From positions 3,913,319 through 3,977,318 of the forward strand of contig CM043800.1 in NCBI GenBank assembly GCA_023974075.1: 64,000 bases of DNA, given 5' to 3'. This document shows positions 1 to 12,031 of the stretch, one piece after another (the first letter of the stretch is position 1; every line of letters starts with the position of its first letter). The position numbers and the translations under genes were made by a program. This DNA is from Chaenocephalus aceratus (taxonomy: Eukaryota > Chordata > Actinopteri > Perciformes > Channichthyidae). The notes beneath the pieces were generated by a model. It saw only the letters and a list, made by a program, of their open reading frames with translations, made no database searches and was not told the DNA's origin.

Positions 1-814
1 TGTCTCTTTTGTTCAGATTGAGTCATGTGCTTTCTCATCTCCTCACATCTCTCTCCTCCATCCTTTAATCACTCACTGCCTCCCCTGCTGTCCGCTGAGG
101 GCTAACAAATACATCCTTCCTCCTGCTCCGTGCCAAACCACGTTTCGTGACACAACTCAAACACATCCACTCATTGGAGGGCTACCAATATCTCTGGAGC
201 ATCAGCCAATTTGTTGTCCCAAAACCTTTAACTTTGACCATTTGAATGTCAGAACATTCCAAAAATAGCCCTGACATCACCATTCCTCTTAACTTAAAGG
301 TTGCAGATTTCTCACACTGCCCAGGAGCTGTATTCACACAATTAGCCACGCTCATAAAACATAGACTTCATGTAATCAGGCAGGATTATGTATTTTACTT
401 TTTTAGGACTTTCTGTGAAGCCGCTAATTGTAAATATTTAGAATTTCATTGTATAGGATCTGCTTTAATATCTCCCACACATTCTGCTATTCAGAGAAAC
501 TGTGACTTAATTAAAGCTGGAGTGATATTGATAAAAACTGGAACAAAACACAACCTTTAAATTGGATCAAGAGGTCATTTTAGAATCCGTGTAGGTTAAG
601 CACATCTCACTGATCATCTTATTGACACAGTGAGACAGAGAATCAAGCTGTTCATATCGGTCATACGAGAGGCTGACCTCGTCTGATTGTATACTGGAAG
701 GAACATTGACCGCATCAAACTAAGGTCAACATGTATTAATCAAAATTGTCATTGCTTATTGTCAGCTAATATTTTCAACAATGATGTTGTTGACAGTGAT
801 ACTGGAATGTATTG
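1..814. other. adgrb2 intron, no recognised feature
   Basis: This stretch lies downstream of the adgrb2 exon on the minus strand and so should be intron. A 104-codon open frame at 246-560 has no recognisable domain and no flanking splice context that I trust. I see no thrombospondin-repeat exon, which would be the next expected adgrb2 domain. Confidence 0.5.
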
Positions 815-2360
815 ATTAAAGAGTCCTCTCCTGCTGATGTTCAGGTGTATATCAGTATGTACTAGTGTCTCTACTTTAAAGAGTCCTCTCCTGCTGATGT
901 TCAGGTGTATATCAGTATGTAGGGTATCTACTTTAAAGAGTCCTCTCCTGCTGATGTTCAGGTGTATATCAGTATGTAGAGTCTCTACTTTAAAGAGTCC
1001 TCTCCTGCTGATGTTCAGGTGTATATCAGTATGTAGTGTCTCTACTTTAAAGAGTCCTCTCCTGCTGGTGTTCAGGTGTATATCAGTATGTAGGGTATCT
1101 ACTTTAAAGAGTCCTCTCCTGCTGATGTTCAGGTGTATATCAGTATGTAGTGTCTCTACTTTAAAGAGTCCTCTCCTGCTGAGGTTCAGGTGTATATCAG
1201 TATGTAGTGTCTCTACTTTAAAGGAGTCCTCTCCTGCTGATGTTCAGGTGTATATCAGTATGTAGTGTCTCTACTTTAAAGAGTCCTCTCCTGCTGATGT
1301 TCAGGGTGTATATCAGTATGTAGTGTCTCTACTTTAAAGAGTCCTCTCCTGCTGAGGTTCAGGTGTATATCAGTATGTAGTGTCTCTACTTTAAAGAGTC
1401 CTCTCCTGCTGAGGTTCAGGTGTATATCAGTACGTAGTGTCTCTACTTTAAAGAGTCCTCTCCTGCTGATGTTCAGGTGTATATCAGTATGTAGTGTCTC
1501 TACTTTAAAGAGTCCTCTCCTGCTGAGGTTCAGGTGTATATCAGTATGTAGTGTCTCTACTTTAAAGAGTCCTCTCCTGCTGATGTTCAGGTGTATATCA
1601 GTATGTAGTGTCTCTACTTTAAAGAGTCCTCTCCTGCTGATGTTCAGTGTATATCAGTATGTAGTGTCTCTACTTTAAAGAGTCCTCTCCTGCTGAGGTT
1701 CAGGTGTATATCAGTATGTAGTGTCTCTACTTTAAAGAGTCCTCTCCTGCTGATGTTCAGGTGTATATCAGTATGTAGTGTCTCTACTTTAAAGAGTCCT
1801 CTCCTGCTGATGTTCAGGTTGTATATCAGTATGTAGTGTCTCTACTTTAAAGAGTCCTCTCCTGCTGATGTTCAGGTGTATATCAGTATGTAGTGTCTCT
1901 ACTTTAAAGAGTCCTCTCCTGCTGATGTTTCAGGTGTATATCAGTATGTAGTGTCTCTACTTTAAAGAGTCCTCTCCTGCTGATGTTCAGGTGTATATCA
2001 GTATGTAGTGTCTCTACTTTAAAGAGTCCTCTCCTGCTGATGTTCAGGTGTATATCAGTATGTAGTGTCTCTACTTTAAAGAGTCCTCTCCTGCTGATGT
2101 TCAGGTGTATATCAGTATGTAGTGTCTCTACTTTAAAGAGTCCTCTCCTGCTGATGTTCAGGTGTATATCAGTATGTAGAGTCTCTACTTTAAAGAGTCC
2201 TCTCCTGCTGATGTTCAGGGTGTATATCAGTATGTAGTGTTTCTACTTTAAAGAGTCCTCTCCTGCTGATGTTCAGGTGTATATCAGTATGTAGAGTCTC
2301 TACTTTAAAGAGTCCTCTCCTGCTGATGTTCAGGTGTATATCAGTATGTAGTGTTTCTAC
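815..2360. repeat. 57-bp minisatellite, about 27 copies
   Basis: A head-to-tail array has a unit of 57 bp containing the landmarks TTTAAAGAGTCCTCTCCTGC and GGTGTATATCAGTATGTAG. Copies are very similar; variation is mostly single bases (GATGTTCAG versus GAGGTTCAG; TGTAGTGTCTC versus TGTAGGGTATC) and one-base indels near 1222, 1305, 1648, 1820, 1930 and 2218. Because 57 is a multiple of three, open frames with a 19-residue period appear, but the one-base indels break them repeatedly, so the array is not coding. It lies about 2.7 kb inside the adgrb2 intron. Such near-identical arrays are usually length-polymorphic (inference). Confidence 0.97.
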
Positions 2361-2535
2361 ATGTCTCCATGCTTTACTGTTCAAAAGCTCTTTATCTTTC
2401 TCATACTGTCTGTGCTGCAGCACATCTTTTCACCCTCTGTCTGAACCCAGAGCCCAGCTGCTCTAATTGGTTAGCTGGCCGGCTCTGTTGTGATTGGTCA
2501 AACGCTTACTGATGTCCCGCCCCTTAGACTTTCAC
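2358..2535 (-). repeat. interspersed repeat fragment shared with 38655-38950
   Basis: This segment is the reverse complement of part of 38660-38950: both carry GTCTCCATGCTTT, a CTGCAGCAC block, CACCCTCTGTCTGAA, and the landmark GGCCGGCTCTGTTGTGATTG followed by GATGTCCCGC. The family is not identified by name; a third partial copy is near 26035-26165. It abuts the end of the 57-bp minisatellite directly, which suggests the minisatellite grew at the edge of this element (inference). Confidence 0.75.
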
Positions 2536-2923
2536 GTACAATGCTTTGGGGCACTAGCTAATATAAGCGCAATTGTTACATTGTGATGTCACTATGTAAC
2601 GGAAGTAAACAAAGTAGTAACAAACCGCTTACTAAACAGAAGACTCAATTGTTTGATCAAAACGTTGGCAAACCCTGGATTGTGTTTAACACGGTTCTTC
2701 AGTCAGACCAATTCTTCCTTTTCTGCAATATATGTGCCGACAAGTATGCTTTGGTAAGTAAGCTCATGAAAGCCAAGTTAGGGAATCATTGAATGGCGAG
2801 GTTAACGTTACACAACAACAACTGCTTTAAGGGTAAGAGAAAGATTTCTGTTCTGGTTGAAATGTGAAAAGGCAGGTCAGTGGTGGGACACACACTTTGC
2901 GAGAAGAATCTGCTGGACTGAGT
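2536..2923. other. unassigned intronic DNA
   Basis: Nothing recognised. A 69-codon open frame at 2583-2792 has no domain I know and probably belongs to repeat-derived DNA following the element at 2358-2535. Confidence 0.4.
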
Positions 2924-3515
2924 CCACCTGCCACGCCCTCTTCATCTCTTCACCATCCACTTGCCACGCCCACTTCATCTCTTCACCATCCACTTGCCAC
3001 GCCCACTTCATCTCTTCACCATCCACCTGCCACGCCCACTTCATCTCTTCACCATCCACCTGCCACGCCCACTTCATCTCTTCACCATCCACTTGCCACG
3101 CCCACTTCATCTCTTCACCATCCACTTGCCACGCCCACTTCATCTCTTCACCATCCACCTGCCACGCCCACTTCATCTCTTCACCATCCACCTGCCACGC
3201 CCACTTCATCTCTTCACCATCCACCTGCCACGCCCACTTCATCTCTTCACCATCCACTGCCACGCCACTCATCTCTCACCACCACCTGCCACGCCCTCTT
3301 CATCTCTTCACCATCCACTTGCCACGCCCACTTAATCTCTTCACCATCCACCTGCCACGCCCTCTTCATCTCTTCACCATCCACTTGCCACGCCCACTTC
3401 ATCTCTTCACCATCCACTTGCCACGCCCACTTAATCTCTTCACCATCCACCTGCCACGCCCACTTCATCTCTTCACCATCCACCTGCCACGCCCTCTTCA
3501 TCTCTTCACCATCCA
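2924..3515. repeat. 33-bp minisatellite, about 18 copies
   Basis: Tandem 33-bp units contain CCACCTGCCACGCCCACTTC and ATCTCTTCACCAT. Three positions vary between copies (CCACTTG/CCACCTG; CCCACTTC/CCCTCTTC; CTTCATC/CTTAATC), and one copy around 3256-3290 is shortened. The unit length is again divisible by three, so long open frames on both strands (11-residue period) are artefacts of periodicity. Intronic relative to adgrb2. Confidence 0.97.
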
Positions 3516-5088
3516 TTCTTGGATTGGATTCTGGGACCAAACCGGGCCAGCTGTGTTCTGCCTGACCCGAGCAACAACCATCCATCCTCATCAGGCCCCT
3601 CACCTGAGACAACTCCCCTCTCAGCCTGTCAGCCTCTCCACTCCCCGACTGTGCCTATTGTCTTTCATCCATTCATCGCTCACAACCCGTCTATTCCTCT
3701 CATCCTCTGCACAGCGGGCCATAACTGCCGGGCTCTCCCACCTATTCCCACACAGAATCCATTACCCCACCCCTTTTTCATCTTCATCCCCCAATGCAAG
3801 CCATCCAGTCAAATATGCAGCGCCTGCTTGCCTTTTCCTATTTCAGCTCATCACAGGGTTCCATCGCCGCTCTGAAGCAGCATTATCGTCAGAAAGACGT
3901 TTCGCCCGTGTGGGTTGAAGCACACAGAGCTATAAAGCGTTTCCATCTCTACAAAAGCCAACAGTGGATGGTTCATTATTTTTTTTCACACCTGAAGGCA
4001 CAAACAGCCCACGCCCCGCTGTTGAACACCATAAACGGGATTACATAAGGACCGTAACTAGCAGAGAGGAGGCTGGGGGATATTCGCCGCTCTGGAGAAC
4101 GGAGGAGGATAAGGCAGGAGATACCGACCCCAACATCTTCTCTGCCTCACTGGCTTCCCACGACTGGCTCAGTATCAGCCCACTATCAGCCTGGAGAGGG
4201 ACAGATTGGCGGTGGCTCAGAGGAGGAGGAGGACCGAGAGAAAGACCCTGGCTGATTAGGGGAAGCGACTGAGAGAGTGAGATGGTGGAAAGGTTAGGGG
4301 AGAGAGGGAGCGGAGAAATGTTCCTTCCCTCTGGCCATAGTCCTGATGAAGCCAGGATACAGATGTCAGGCCACATCCTCTCTGCCTGGGAGGGGGGGGG
4401 ATCAAGCAGCAGATAATTAGACCTCAAGCCACAGGCCAGTATTCCATCGCAGCACTTCTCCTCCTATCTTCCTCTTTTGTCTCACTTTGCCCCCCCCCCC
4501 CCCCTTCTGAGAAGCCCCAGAGCTATTGGATATCAGCACTTCATTCTCCTCTGCTTCCACAGGTTTCCCGAGGGCCGATTGAGTGTCTCTGCCTGGACCG
4601 GAGGGATGGAATACGGTTTCGACCTCGCAAGGTCACCGAGCTGGCTTCCATCAGATGAAACCCTAAGCCTCCATTTGCCTCCTTCCGTCCCTCTTTATCT
4701 CCTCTACTTTAGCCAAAGCACTTTGCTTGCTTTCGGCCCAATGACACGCAATTATCCTCACTTTCCACAAATCATACACATTTCCACCGGCTTCATCGCT
4801 ACGGCATATGCCACTTTCTGTCATTCCGCTGAGAGCCTGCTGTACTCCAAGGGTGACGAGAGGTCAGATAAACAAATACACTTCTCTCTGTTGAAGGCAC
4901 ACGCTTTGTTTCACAGAGAAGCCCAGATCATCGATCGTCTTTGCACTTAGATGCTTTTTAAGTTGATTTGTGAACCATGATGTAATCCCCTTAGAAAATA
5001 TATTTATTTACACAATGTATTTTGTTAAATAGCCGTAAATAGGAGTAATATATGTGTTTGCTGAATAACCATTAAAGCGTTCCTACTC
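3516..5088. other. adgrb2 intron proximal to the coding exon
   Basis: No coding exon is visible on the minus strand. A pure C tract of about 15 bases sits at 4490-4504. The sequence is moderately GC-rich with scattered pyrimidine-rich blocks. Open frames here show no domain and no splice signals of note. Confidence 0.45.
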
Positions 5089-5090
5089 AC
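5085..5090 (-). other. adgrb2: splice donor of adgrb2 coding exon
   Basis: On the minus strand the exon ends AAATG and the intron begins GTGAGT, a strong donor. The last exon base is 5091. The open frame runs only a few codons further into a stop at 5083, so splicing here is required for a full receptor. The coding part of the exon is 736 nt, giving phase 1. Confidence 0.85.
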
Positions 5091-5826
5091 CATTTATTTC
5101 AGCATTCCTTCCACTCTCTTTCATGCTGGGCAAACAGTTTTCCAGGTAAACTCCATTGTGGTAGCAGCTATCCCCCTTACTGAGCAGCGGTGGGGGCTCC
5201 CAGCAGGTGCAGGGGGTCTGCATGATGCCACAGGGCCTGATGGAGGTGCTTGAGGCCAGGCAGTCCTCCAGCCACTGGCACAGCATCTGACAGGCCGCCA
5301 TGCTGGGGTTTCGCTTCCCGACCACCAGGTACTCAGTTTTGAAATCCCCATCACCATCCTTCGTGGTCTTTCCCGCCCGAGGAAGACCCTTCCTCATCTG
5401 GAGGAACTGCTTCCCCGCCTCCAGGAAGGCCACGGAGGCCGAGGCGTCGCACAGCTTCACCACCTCGTCGAAGCTCTCCATGCCCAGGTAGGTGCGCGTT
5501 GTCTCCAGGAAGGACTCGTACTGGAAGGTGCGCAGCTGTGACGGCACACAGTGCTCCGTAGGTTTGGTGACCTTGAGGAAGATGGTGTAGCGCCGCGGGT
5601 CGGGGTTCTGCAGAGTCCAGGAGCAGGGCATGCTGGGGAACGCCGACGATGACAGGAAGAAGCCGAAAAAGCGGCTCTGGACTAGGGTGGAGCAAGAGTC
5701 AGACTCCGGGCCTGAGGGGGCCGCGTAGCAGCAGCCCTCCATCAGCAGCAGAGGGGCCAGATACAGGAGCAGGGCCAGGAGGGGCCGCCTGGAGGGGCCG
5801 CTCACCTGAGAAACAACACTTCTCAT
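5091..5826 (-). CDS. adgrb2: adhesion GPCR B2 (BAI2), N-terminal coding exon
   Basis: This exon encodes the first 245 residues of a brain-specific angiogenesis inhibitor receptor, a seven-transmembrane adhesion GPCR of the neuronal plasma membrane. Residues about 15-29 form a hydrophobic signal peptide (LLALLLYLAPLLLM) with likely cleavage after the CCYAA stretch. The rest is the cysteine-rich CUB-like domain typical of BAI proteins: CSTLVQSRFFGFF, CSWTLQNPDPRRY, YLGMESFDEVVKLCD, EYLVVGKRNPS and CGIMQTPCTCW. Details such as RTYLGMESFDEV and VVGKRNPSMAACQMLCQWL resemble BAI2 more than BAI1 or BAI3 (from memory of the family). The start is chosen because the ATG has CACC before it, is followed directly by the signal peptide, and is the first ATG of the exon frame. 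Thrombospondin repeats, GAIN domain and 7TM must lie at lower coordinates outside the window. The exon looks intact. Confidence 0.9.
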
Positions 5827-6005
5827 GGTGCACAGGTGAAGGGGGGAGAAGGTGTCACAGGCTGGTGGCTGGTGTCTGACTCTGGAGGACTCTATTGCCA
5901 GCTCTGCAGGGCAGAGGAAGAATAGAGGGTGGGGGGGGGTGGGCGCTCTCAGAGGTCCAGTGATCGGCCCATGGCTGCATCAGTCGACCCGAGATTCACA
6001 AGAAC
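5827..6005 (-). other. adgrb2: adgrb2 5' UTR part of the exon, with splice acceptor
   Basis: Reading the minus strand upstream of the start codon, the first good acceptor is a pyrimidine-rich stretch ending TTCCGCAG, with the exon starting at 6005. This predicts about 179 nt of 5' UTR in the same exon and at least one upstream non-coding exon further right. The position is inferred from signal strength only; no transcript was available. Confidence 0.6.
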
Positions 6006-7753
6006 CTGCGGAATGAAAGAGACAGACATTGCATTAGAGTTTGTGTCTTACACTGATCCTCTTCGTCTCTGCACATCAGCTGGTAGTATTCGCTCTGTAA
6101 CCCACGGCAGCCACTGGAGAACAACAGGGAGGTGAAGCAGACGGAGGCAGACAGACAGACAGCAGTTGAGTTCTTCTTCTCTGTGCGAGTTCAGATTGGC
6201 CTTCTCCTGAGAGAATGTCTGCTCACAGGTTGCATCTGCCAGCTCATTATTGGTCAAATTACAAGACTATTAATTACCAAGCAGAACACCTGCAGCCGTT
6301 CATTACTCCACCGTATCAGGGCGAGACAACACCGTGATCAATAGTCCTTTCTGTTTTGCTTATTACATCCAAAAGTAATTAGATGTTTTGCTTTAAATAC
6401 AGATTCATAACGTAGCTGTTTATTTAGCGATGTAGCTGCTCTCCTGTATTACACCTGGACGTGGTATGAAGGGCTGCTTCCCGTGGAGCACTTTGCTGAC
6501 TGAAGCTATAATTCATGTGTTTTTATTTAAAACGCTATGACGCACAGTATAATTAAAATACACACTTTCTGGTTGCTCTTGTAGTGAGCGAAAGGTATTG
6601 TATACAACATGATGTGTACTAAAAGTAAAGCAGAATGATTAGTGCAGATGAAGAACAGAATATAAAGAGAGGCAGGATAAAAGGCAGCTCGAGTTTGGGG
6701 AAATGAGAAGAAAAGCCCATTTACTTGAACATGGGTGTTTATGAAAGGAAACGCAAGAGCTCACTCACGTTGTTCTGTGGACAGCGCTTTGTGGCCATTA
6801 GCTGTGAGGAGAACTACAACCCCTGTGTCCTGTTCTGAACTTGCAATAGAGTACACATAAACACATGTGGATCTGTGCAGTGGGTATTTGACATTTGGAA
6901 AAGAGACCACTGGTACCGATAACACGGAGGAAAGATGTTGAAATCAAAAGAGAAAGCCGTATCAGTGGAGAGGAAAGCAGAGCGCCGAATAAAAGGGGAC
7001 CAACATGATACGCGTGGAAAGTGGTGTTGCTCTGTGTCGGCTGCACGTGGAACGGTTTGCCGTCTGAAACACAATATGTCAGTGTTTAGAATGCAGCTTG
7101 TTGTTCTACACGCTTAACAATAGTACAGTTCACTGAAATGATGTTTTAGGCATTTCTCTTCAGAATCATCTTTATTTCATTTAAGGTTTCTGATATCAAT
7201 GATCAAAGGAAAATACATATACTATGCATTTTAATGAATTCTACTTCTTAAAAAGACGTTTAAAAGCCAACCAATCATGCTATTAATCATCATTTCCTGT
7301 GTTCAGTCGTGGAAGCCATCTTGTTATAAGATATTAGATCTTTTACGAGTAAAAGTAGAAATACTTAATTACAAGTGAAAGTCCTGATTTCAAAAGTGAC
7401 TTAAGTAGAGAAGTATTGCCAGCTAAATGTACTTAAATTATAAAAAGAAAAAGCACCCATTATGCACCATGGCTGTTTTGAAAGTAATTTATTAGTATTA
7501 TTAATATTCTAATTGCTTACAAATACATGTAAGGGCATTTAAATGTTGTAATTTGTTATTAAGATAATCCTTTTTTATATAATGATATATTTATATATAT
7601 ATATATTGGTAGTAGCATACTGCATTATATCATATATGTAAAAAGTAGTTATTATTAAAAAGTACAATATGTGTTCCACAATGTAGAGCAGAAGAAGTAT
7701 AAAGTAGCATTACATGGAAATATAAGTAAAGCACAAGTATGAGAAAATAGGAC
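6006..7753. other. putative adgrb2 5' intron, no recognised feature
   Basis: Mostly AT-rich single-copy-looking sequence; short (TA)n at about 7577-7605. No coding segment recognised. An upstream adgrb2 UTR exon could be here, but I cannot pick it out. Confidence 0.35.
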
Positions 7754-7757
7754 TTAA

Positions 7758-8104
7758 AGGTGGGGTAGGTAAGTTTGAGAAACCGGCTCGAGATCGCTAG
7801 AATTTTGAAAATACACAACTGGAGAAAATCTGCCACTTCCTCACAGAGCCCCTCCTCCAACACACACGAACGCGCACATGACAAATGAGGATACGAGATA
7901 AGTTTGTGCCCCGATGGAAGGCTGACAGGCAGGTAGGCCAGGTCGTGCTTTTTACAGTACCACGGCTTCTACAGATGACATTTTTTTATGGATTTTTGTC
8001 AAAGCACTTCAGATATTCATTGCTATCGGGATGTTCAGAGCATTCCATGGAATATAACAAAAAGTGTATCTCGAGCCGGTTTCTCAAACTTACCTACCCC
8101 ACCT
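7758..8104. mobile_element. TTAA-flanked MITE, copy A
   Basis: A 347-bp element begins with AGGTGGGGTAGGTAAGTTTG and ends with its reverse complement; the terminal inverted repeats match perfectly over about 37 bp. TTAA lies immediately outside both ends (7754-7757 and 8105-8108), the signature of piggyBac- or Kolobok-type transposition. A second copy in opposite orientation lies at 61052-61396. No transposase is encoded. Confidence 0.9.
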
Positions 8105-8258
8105 TTAAGTACAGTACTTGAGTAAATATACTTAGTAACTTCTGCTGGTCACACATTACAAAGATGTCTGAAAACAGGCTCTGAAGCCCTGCTCTTGATA
8201 TAGATTTGTACACAAGTGAAGCTCCACAGACCAATCAGAGGTCTGCAGCCCGACACAC

Positions 8259-8651
8259 GGGGTGTTTCTCAATCTCGAGTACGCTTGCTTGGTAGCACAT
8301 GTCTTCTGAGTCACTTGCTTCAGAAGCGAGGCAAGAATACTGCCTGGCATTTGGAAAAAGAAGAGTGGAACAGGCTAGCAAGTGTGCAGGTGTGCGTCAT
8401 ATGAGAGGCCCGGCCTTACATTTCCCGCCACAGATTTGGGGAAATTGGTCCGTGCGCAAAGCATTGTGGGGATTTTAAGACGCGGAGTCTACACATGTGC
8501 AGCCTCGACATTTCTCCAAACGAAGTACGCCGGGCTCGGTAGAATTCCAAGAATGCTGGACATTGGAACAGTCCTTCGGCGGCACTCGATGACGTAGTGT
8601 GCTTGAAATAGTGGCTCTGGAGCAGCTTTGCTCGACATTGAGAAACACCCC
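8259..8651. mobile_element. MITE with GGGGTGTTTCTCAAT termini, copy A
   Basis: The element starts GGGGTGTTTCTCAATCTCGA and ends with the inverted form CATTGAGAAACACCCC. The interior is homologous, in opposite orientation, to 56873-57424. No transposase. The termini and size suggest a non-autonomous DNA transposon, but I could not define a clean target duplication, so the superfamily is open. Confidence 0.85.
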
Positions 8652-10966
8652 CAGTCTGAGTTGTTGGGATAGGATGTAGTTCAAGATCAGTCATCACAAC
8701 CAATAAAACACCCTAAACGCAGAATCCTTCTTAAGCACGCCTTCAGGGGAAGTGCAACGCTTCGTCTCTGCAGCATGCTCCTTTCCAAACAAACTTCATA
8801 AGCAAACTGTGATCAACATGTGCATCTAGCTCCGTCAACAAGAGCTTTCTCTTTGTTTGCTGAAATCAAATGCATTATCTATTCCGCCTCAACCTTCAAC
8901 AACGTCAACTATCTGAACTCAAAATGAAAAGTAGATGCAATGTTTGATGTAGTGTTTTTTTAGAAATATACTTCATCAATATTGTGCTAGTTTGATTTGT
9001 ATTGTAGGTCGCACATATTCAACATCTCTTTGCAAAACATATGTTGATTAATGCTGATTGCTCAAATGTTATGTCCTTCTTTTAAAGCTGAAAAAAAGAT
9101 TTGACAAAACACACAAATACAAAAAATTACATATATTCCCAAGCATTTGGGAAAGTAACATTTGGCAGTACCCACAGTCTGCATATGTCTACATAATACA
9201 GAGAGTATACCATGTGGTAGAAACAACGAAGAGAATGGTTAACAACGTCACCTGCAATCAAAGTCCCAAACCTCGAAGCAAAATGGAAATACATGAATGA
9301 AGGCGGACTGTTATTGATTGAATGCGTGGGCTGAACGTGTCTGACAGTCGGGCAGCACTGAAGTGTTTCTGAGAGGAGGGAGACGCTGCCCAACCACAGA
9401 CACTCCGGGTGGGTTTAGCTTAGATGATAAGAGCTGTTTGAATTCTCTACATCAGTGGTTCCCAACCGACATATAATTGTAAGGCAATACATGATTGTCA
9501 CTAAAAGCCTTGTCTCTACATTACAATAAAATATAAAAAATAATTGATTAATTCATTTGAATACAAATTCAAGTTAGTTGCTAATAAAGGCATAAAAAGA
9601 CAAATGTATAATTCTTTCTATAGAAATGTTTCTTCTGCCGTAAAGTGTCCAAACCAGGCTTGTCTGGATAAGCGCATGTTTAAAACATAGTCATGGTCCA
9701 TGCCGGTTTCAGGTGGATTATTTGTCCCAGTTGCTCCGATCAGATCGGTCTCCTCCATTTTGTAGAATATTTACAACTTTTGAATCCACATAAACACATC
9801 GGCAAAATCCAGCTTACTTTATACAGCGGGAATCCGAATGAATTAATCCTGAGTCCAATAACCATCAAAGTCGCTCCAATAGTGCTCCTTGATTACGCTT
9901 TCATCCTCCTTTAACAAAATACTTCACATTCATCCAGTTTGTGACGGTAGTTGTAGCATTTTGAGACTTTTAAACTTGAATTACCGCCGTTGCGCCCGAC
10001 AGCCCGACAAACCAATGAAATCTGACTGGGAACACCGCGGTGAGGGCGAGAAACGACACGGCAGGAAGGGTTAAAGTGACGCACCGTTCATGGAAGCAAC
10101 CGAAAGCGATCATGAACGTTTCAGTGCTTATTAAGCATTTTCCATCTTATGCCATTATTCCTTATCTGTATTCAACTTTCAAAAATATGTGATACCAAAA
10201 GGCAAACTAAACATTTAAAAACAATTCCAAAAAAAAGATTATCTCAGTGAAGATGTGGTGGTGGTAGTCAATCCATGGAAAATGTTCGTTTTTCAACAGC
10301 ACACGTACTGTCGCATCGGAACTACGTCGCCCAGTGTTGCCCAATCAGATTCTCTTAGATCTGCAGCTGTCTTTTCCTGATGATTTCTCCTTCACAACTT
10401 TCCTAAACCCCATGAAGTTTTTCACTCATTTGAAGGGAAAGAGGCTAGGAACAGACGATAGGACCTGATGGTCTGGACTGCAGCTAGTTTAAGTCAGGGG
10501 GTCTATTCTCCAAACCCTAAGCCATAGAAAAGGCCCTGTGTCTAATATCACGTACCACCACAGGCTTTTCTTCAGGTACAGTAATTGATCCTGTCTTATT
10601 GTATATCAGCACACCTCACGTCTCCTTCGCCTCGCCCTGCTCTCACACCTCACCTCCCACCCAGACGTGTCCGGGGAGAACTACCTCTTCCCCAGACAGA
10701 TGTGACAGTAATGAAATGAATAGAGCTTTAACAGAGGATAAAGGGCTGCTCTTTATTGACAGCTTGGCCTCATTTATCTCCAGACATGCCACACCCCCCC
10801 TCTTCCTTCTCACCCCCCACCTGCTCGGGCCTCCTCCCCCCAACCTGCCGAGAGGGAGTGTGATCTCCCAACATGCAGTGCTCTATTGGAGCTTCCTGTT
10901 AATGTCAAGCCTCCCTCCATTACCAACGACAAGAAACTTCCCACACATTCTTACCTCCAACCCCGT

Positions 10967-10968
<2 letters not shown>
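8652..10968. other. non-coding DNA with one solo hAT-like terminus
   Basis: No gene found. CAGTGGTTCCCAACC at about 9452 is a typical hAT terminal sequence, but no matching opposite terminus is apparent, so it is probably an element fragment. The part around 10700-10790 reads like ordinary unique DNA and might be a conserved non-coding element, a guess that needs alignment. No host exon seen. Confidence 0.35.

Positions 10969-11060
<92 letters not shown>
10969..11060. repeat. (CA)n microsatellite
   Basis: An approximately 90-bp CA dinucleotide tract interrupted by a CG near 10999 and a CC near 11009. The CA-rich frames over it (poly TH) are not genes. Confidence 0.98.
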
Positions 11061-11062
<2 letters not shown>

Positions 11063-11935
11063 AGATGGCGTTTCAGATCCAAACAGATGCTGGGGCAGCT
11101 ATTAGCTCACTTTAATGTACTCTACAGCAGGGGAGAATAGGAGATGGCAGAGCAAGAAGAGATTTGAGCCAGCGCTGACGGTGGCAGTCTGCTGAAAGAA
11201 ATCTGACCCTGAGATTAAACTTGATGTTTCCTGTCAATTATTCAAAGCAAGTCTTTGGATCTTTGCTGTTTGCTGTATTATAGCTTCAAACTCACTAAAA
11301 ACACTGGTTTTTCACAATAGAGCACATAACGGAGCAAGGCTGGTATTAAGCATGGCATAAATGAATTGTGTTTTTCAGTACAACATATTGTTTTATATTT
11401 GAACCCTTCATTTTTGTGGATTATAGTCCAAGGTGATTATGCAACCTGAAGGTATCTTTTATAAGACCTTGCCCAAATGATAAATACTGGTGGTGTCAAT
11501 CGATTTGAAGATGTTATCTCGTTAAACACCGTAGCTTATTTACTTATTCCAGCAGTTACATTCTAACAGGTTCAGAAGAAGACGCTGGCGGCAGACAGAG
11601 TACGAGGAAAAATAACTTCATTTCATCAAAGACAGAAAAACTAAGTCCGAGCAGACCCCGGGATCATACACTGAAACGCTGACTTTAATTAAGTGTATTA
11701 GGTCAACTAATGTCATATAACTCTATTAGGTTAGTAGAAAGCTCAAATTGAACCTAATCTCTTTCATTTCAACTTAATATTATTGCTTTTTGTTATGTGA
11801 AAGCTGTTGATATAATACATTTAAGTAAAGTTTGTTCGGTGTACTGTTAGAAAACGTTGTATTAACATTGTTATAGCTAAAGCCTCCCTGTTTCTTATTG
11901 GTTGATCTAGGTGAATGACGATTAACCAGTTGTAG
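11061..11935. other. unassigned non-coding DNA
   Basis: AT-rich sequence with no recognised gene or repeat up to the start of the ACTAGT-associated tandem monomers. Confidence 0.35.
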
Positions 11936-12031
11936 TATGGCAAGCCATTTGAGTATGTATTCCATATCCTTGATATCAGACGGCAGCTGCCTACACTATT
12001 TGGCTCTTTGATTTCACTTCTTAGATATATG

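Noticed and set aside
246..560. Possible 104-residue gene
   Set aside because: No domain, no codon signal, no splice context; chance frame in AT-rich intron.
837..2466. Open frames encoding repeated MFRCISVC...STLKSPLLL peptides
   Set aside because: They follow from a 57-bp repeat period; one-base indels break the frame many times and there is no start, splice or domain evidence.
815..3515. CRISPR-like array
   Set aside because: Repeats are directly contiguous with no variable spacers and the genome is vertebrate.
2857..3918. 353-codon frame of STCHAHFISSP repeats and its counterparts in other frames
   Set aside because: A 33-bp minisatellite leaves several frames open on both strands; no conserved frame.
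5300..5879. Alternative frames over the adgrb2 exon
   Set aside because: Only the 5091-5826 minus frame has a signal peptide and BAI-family motifs.
9452..9466. Complete hAT element starting CAGTGGTTCCCAACC
   Set aside because: No matching opposite terminus or target duplication found; listed only as a solo terminus.
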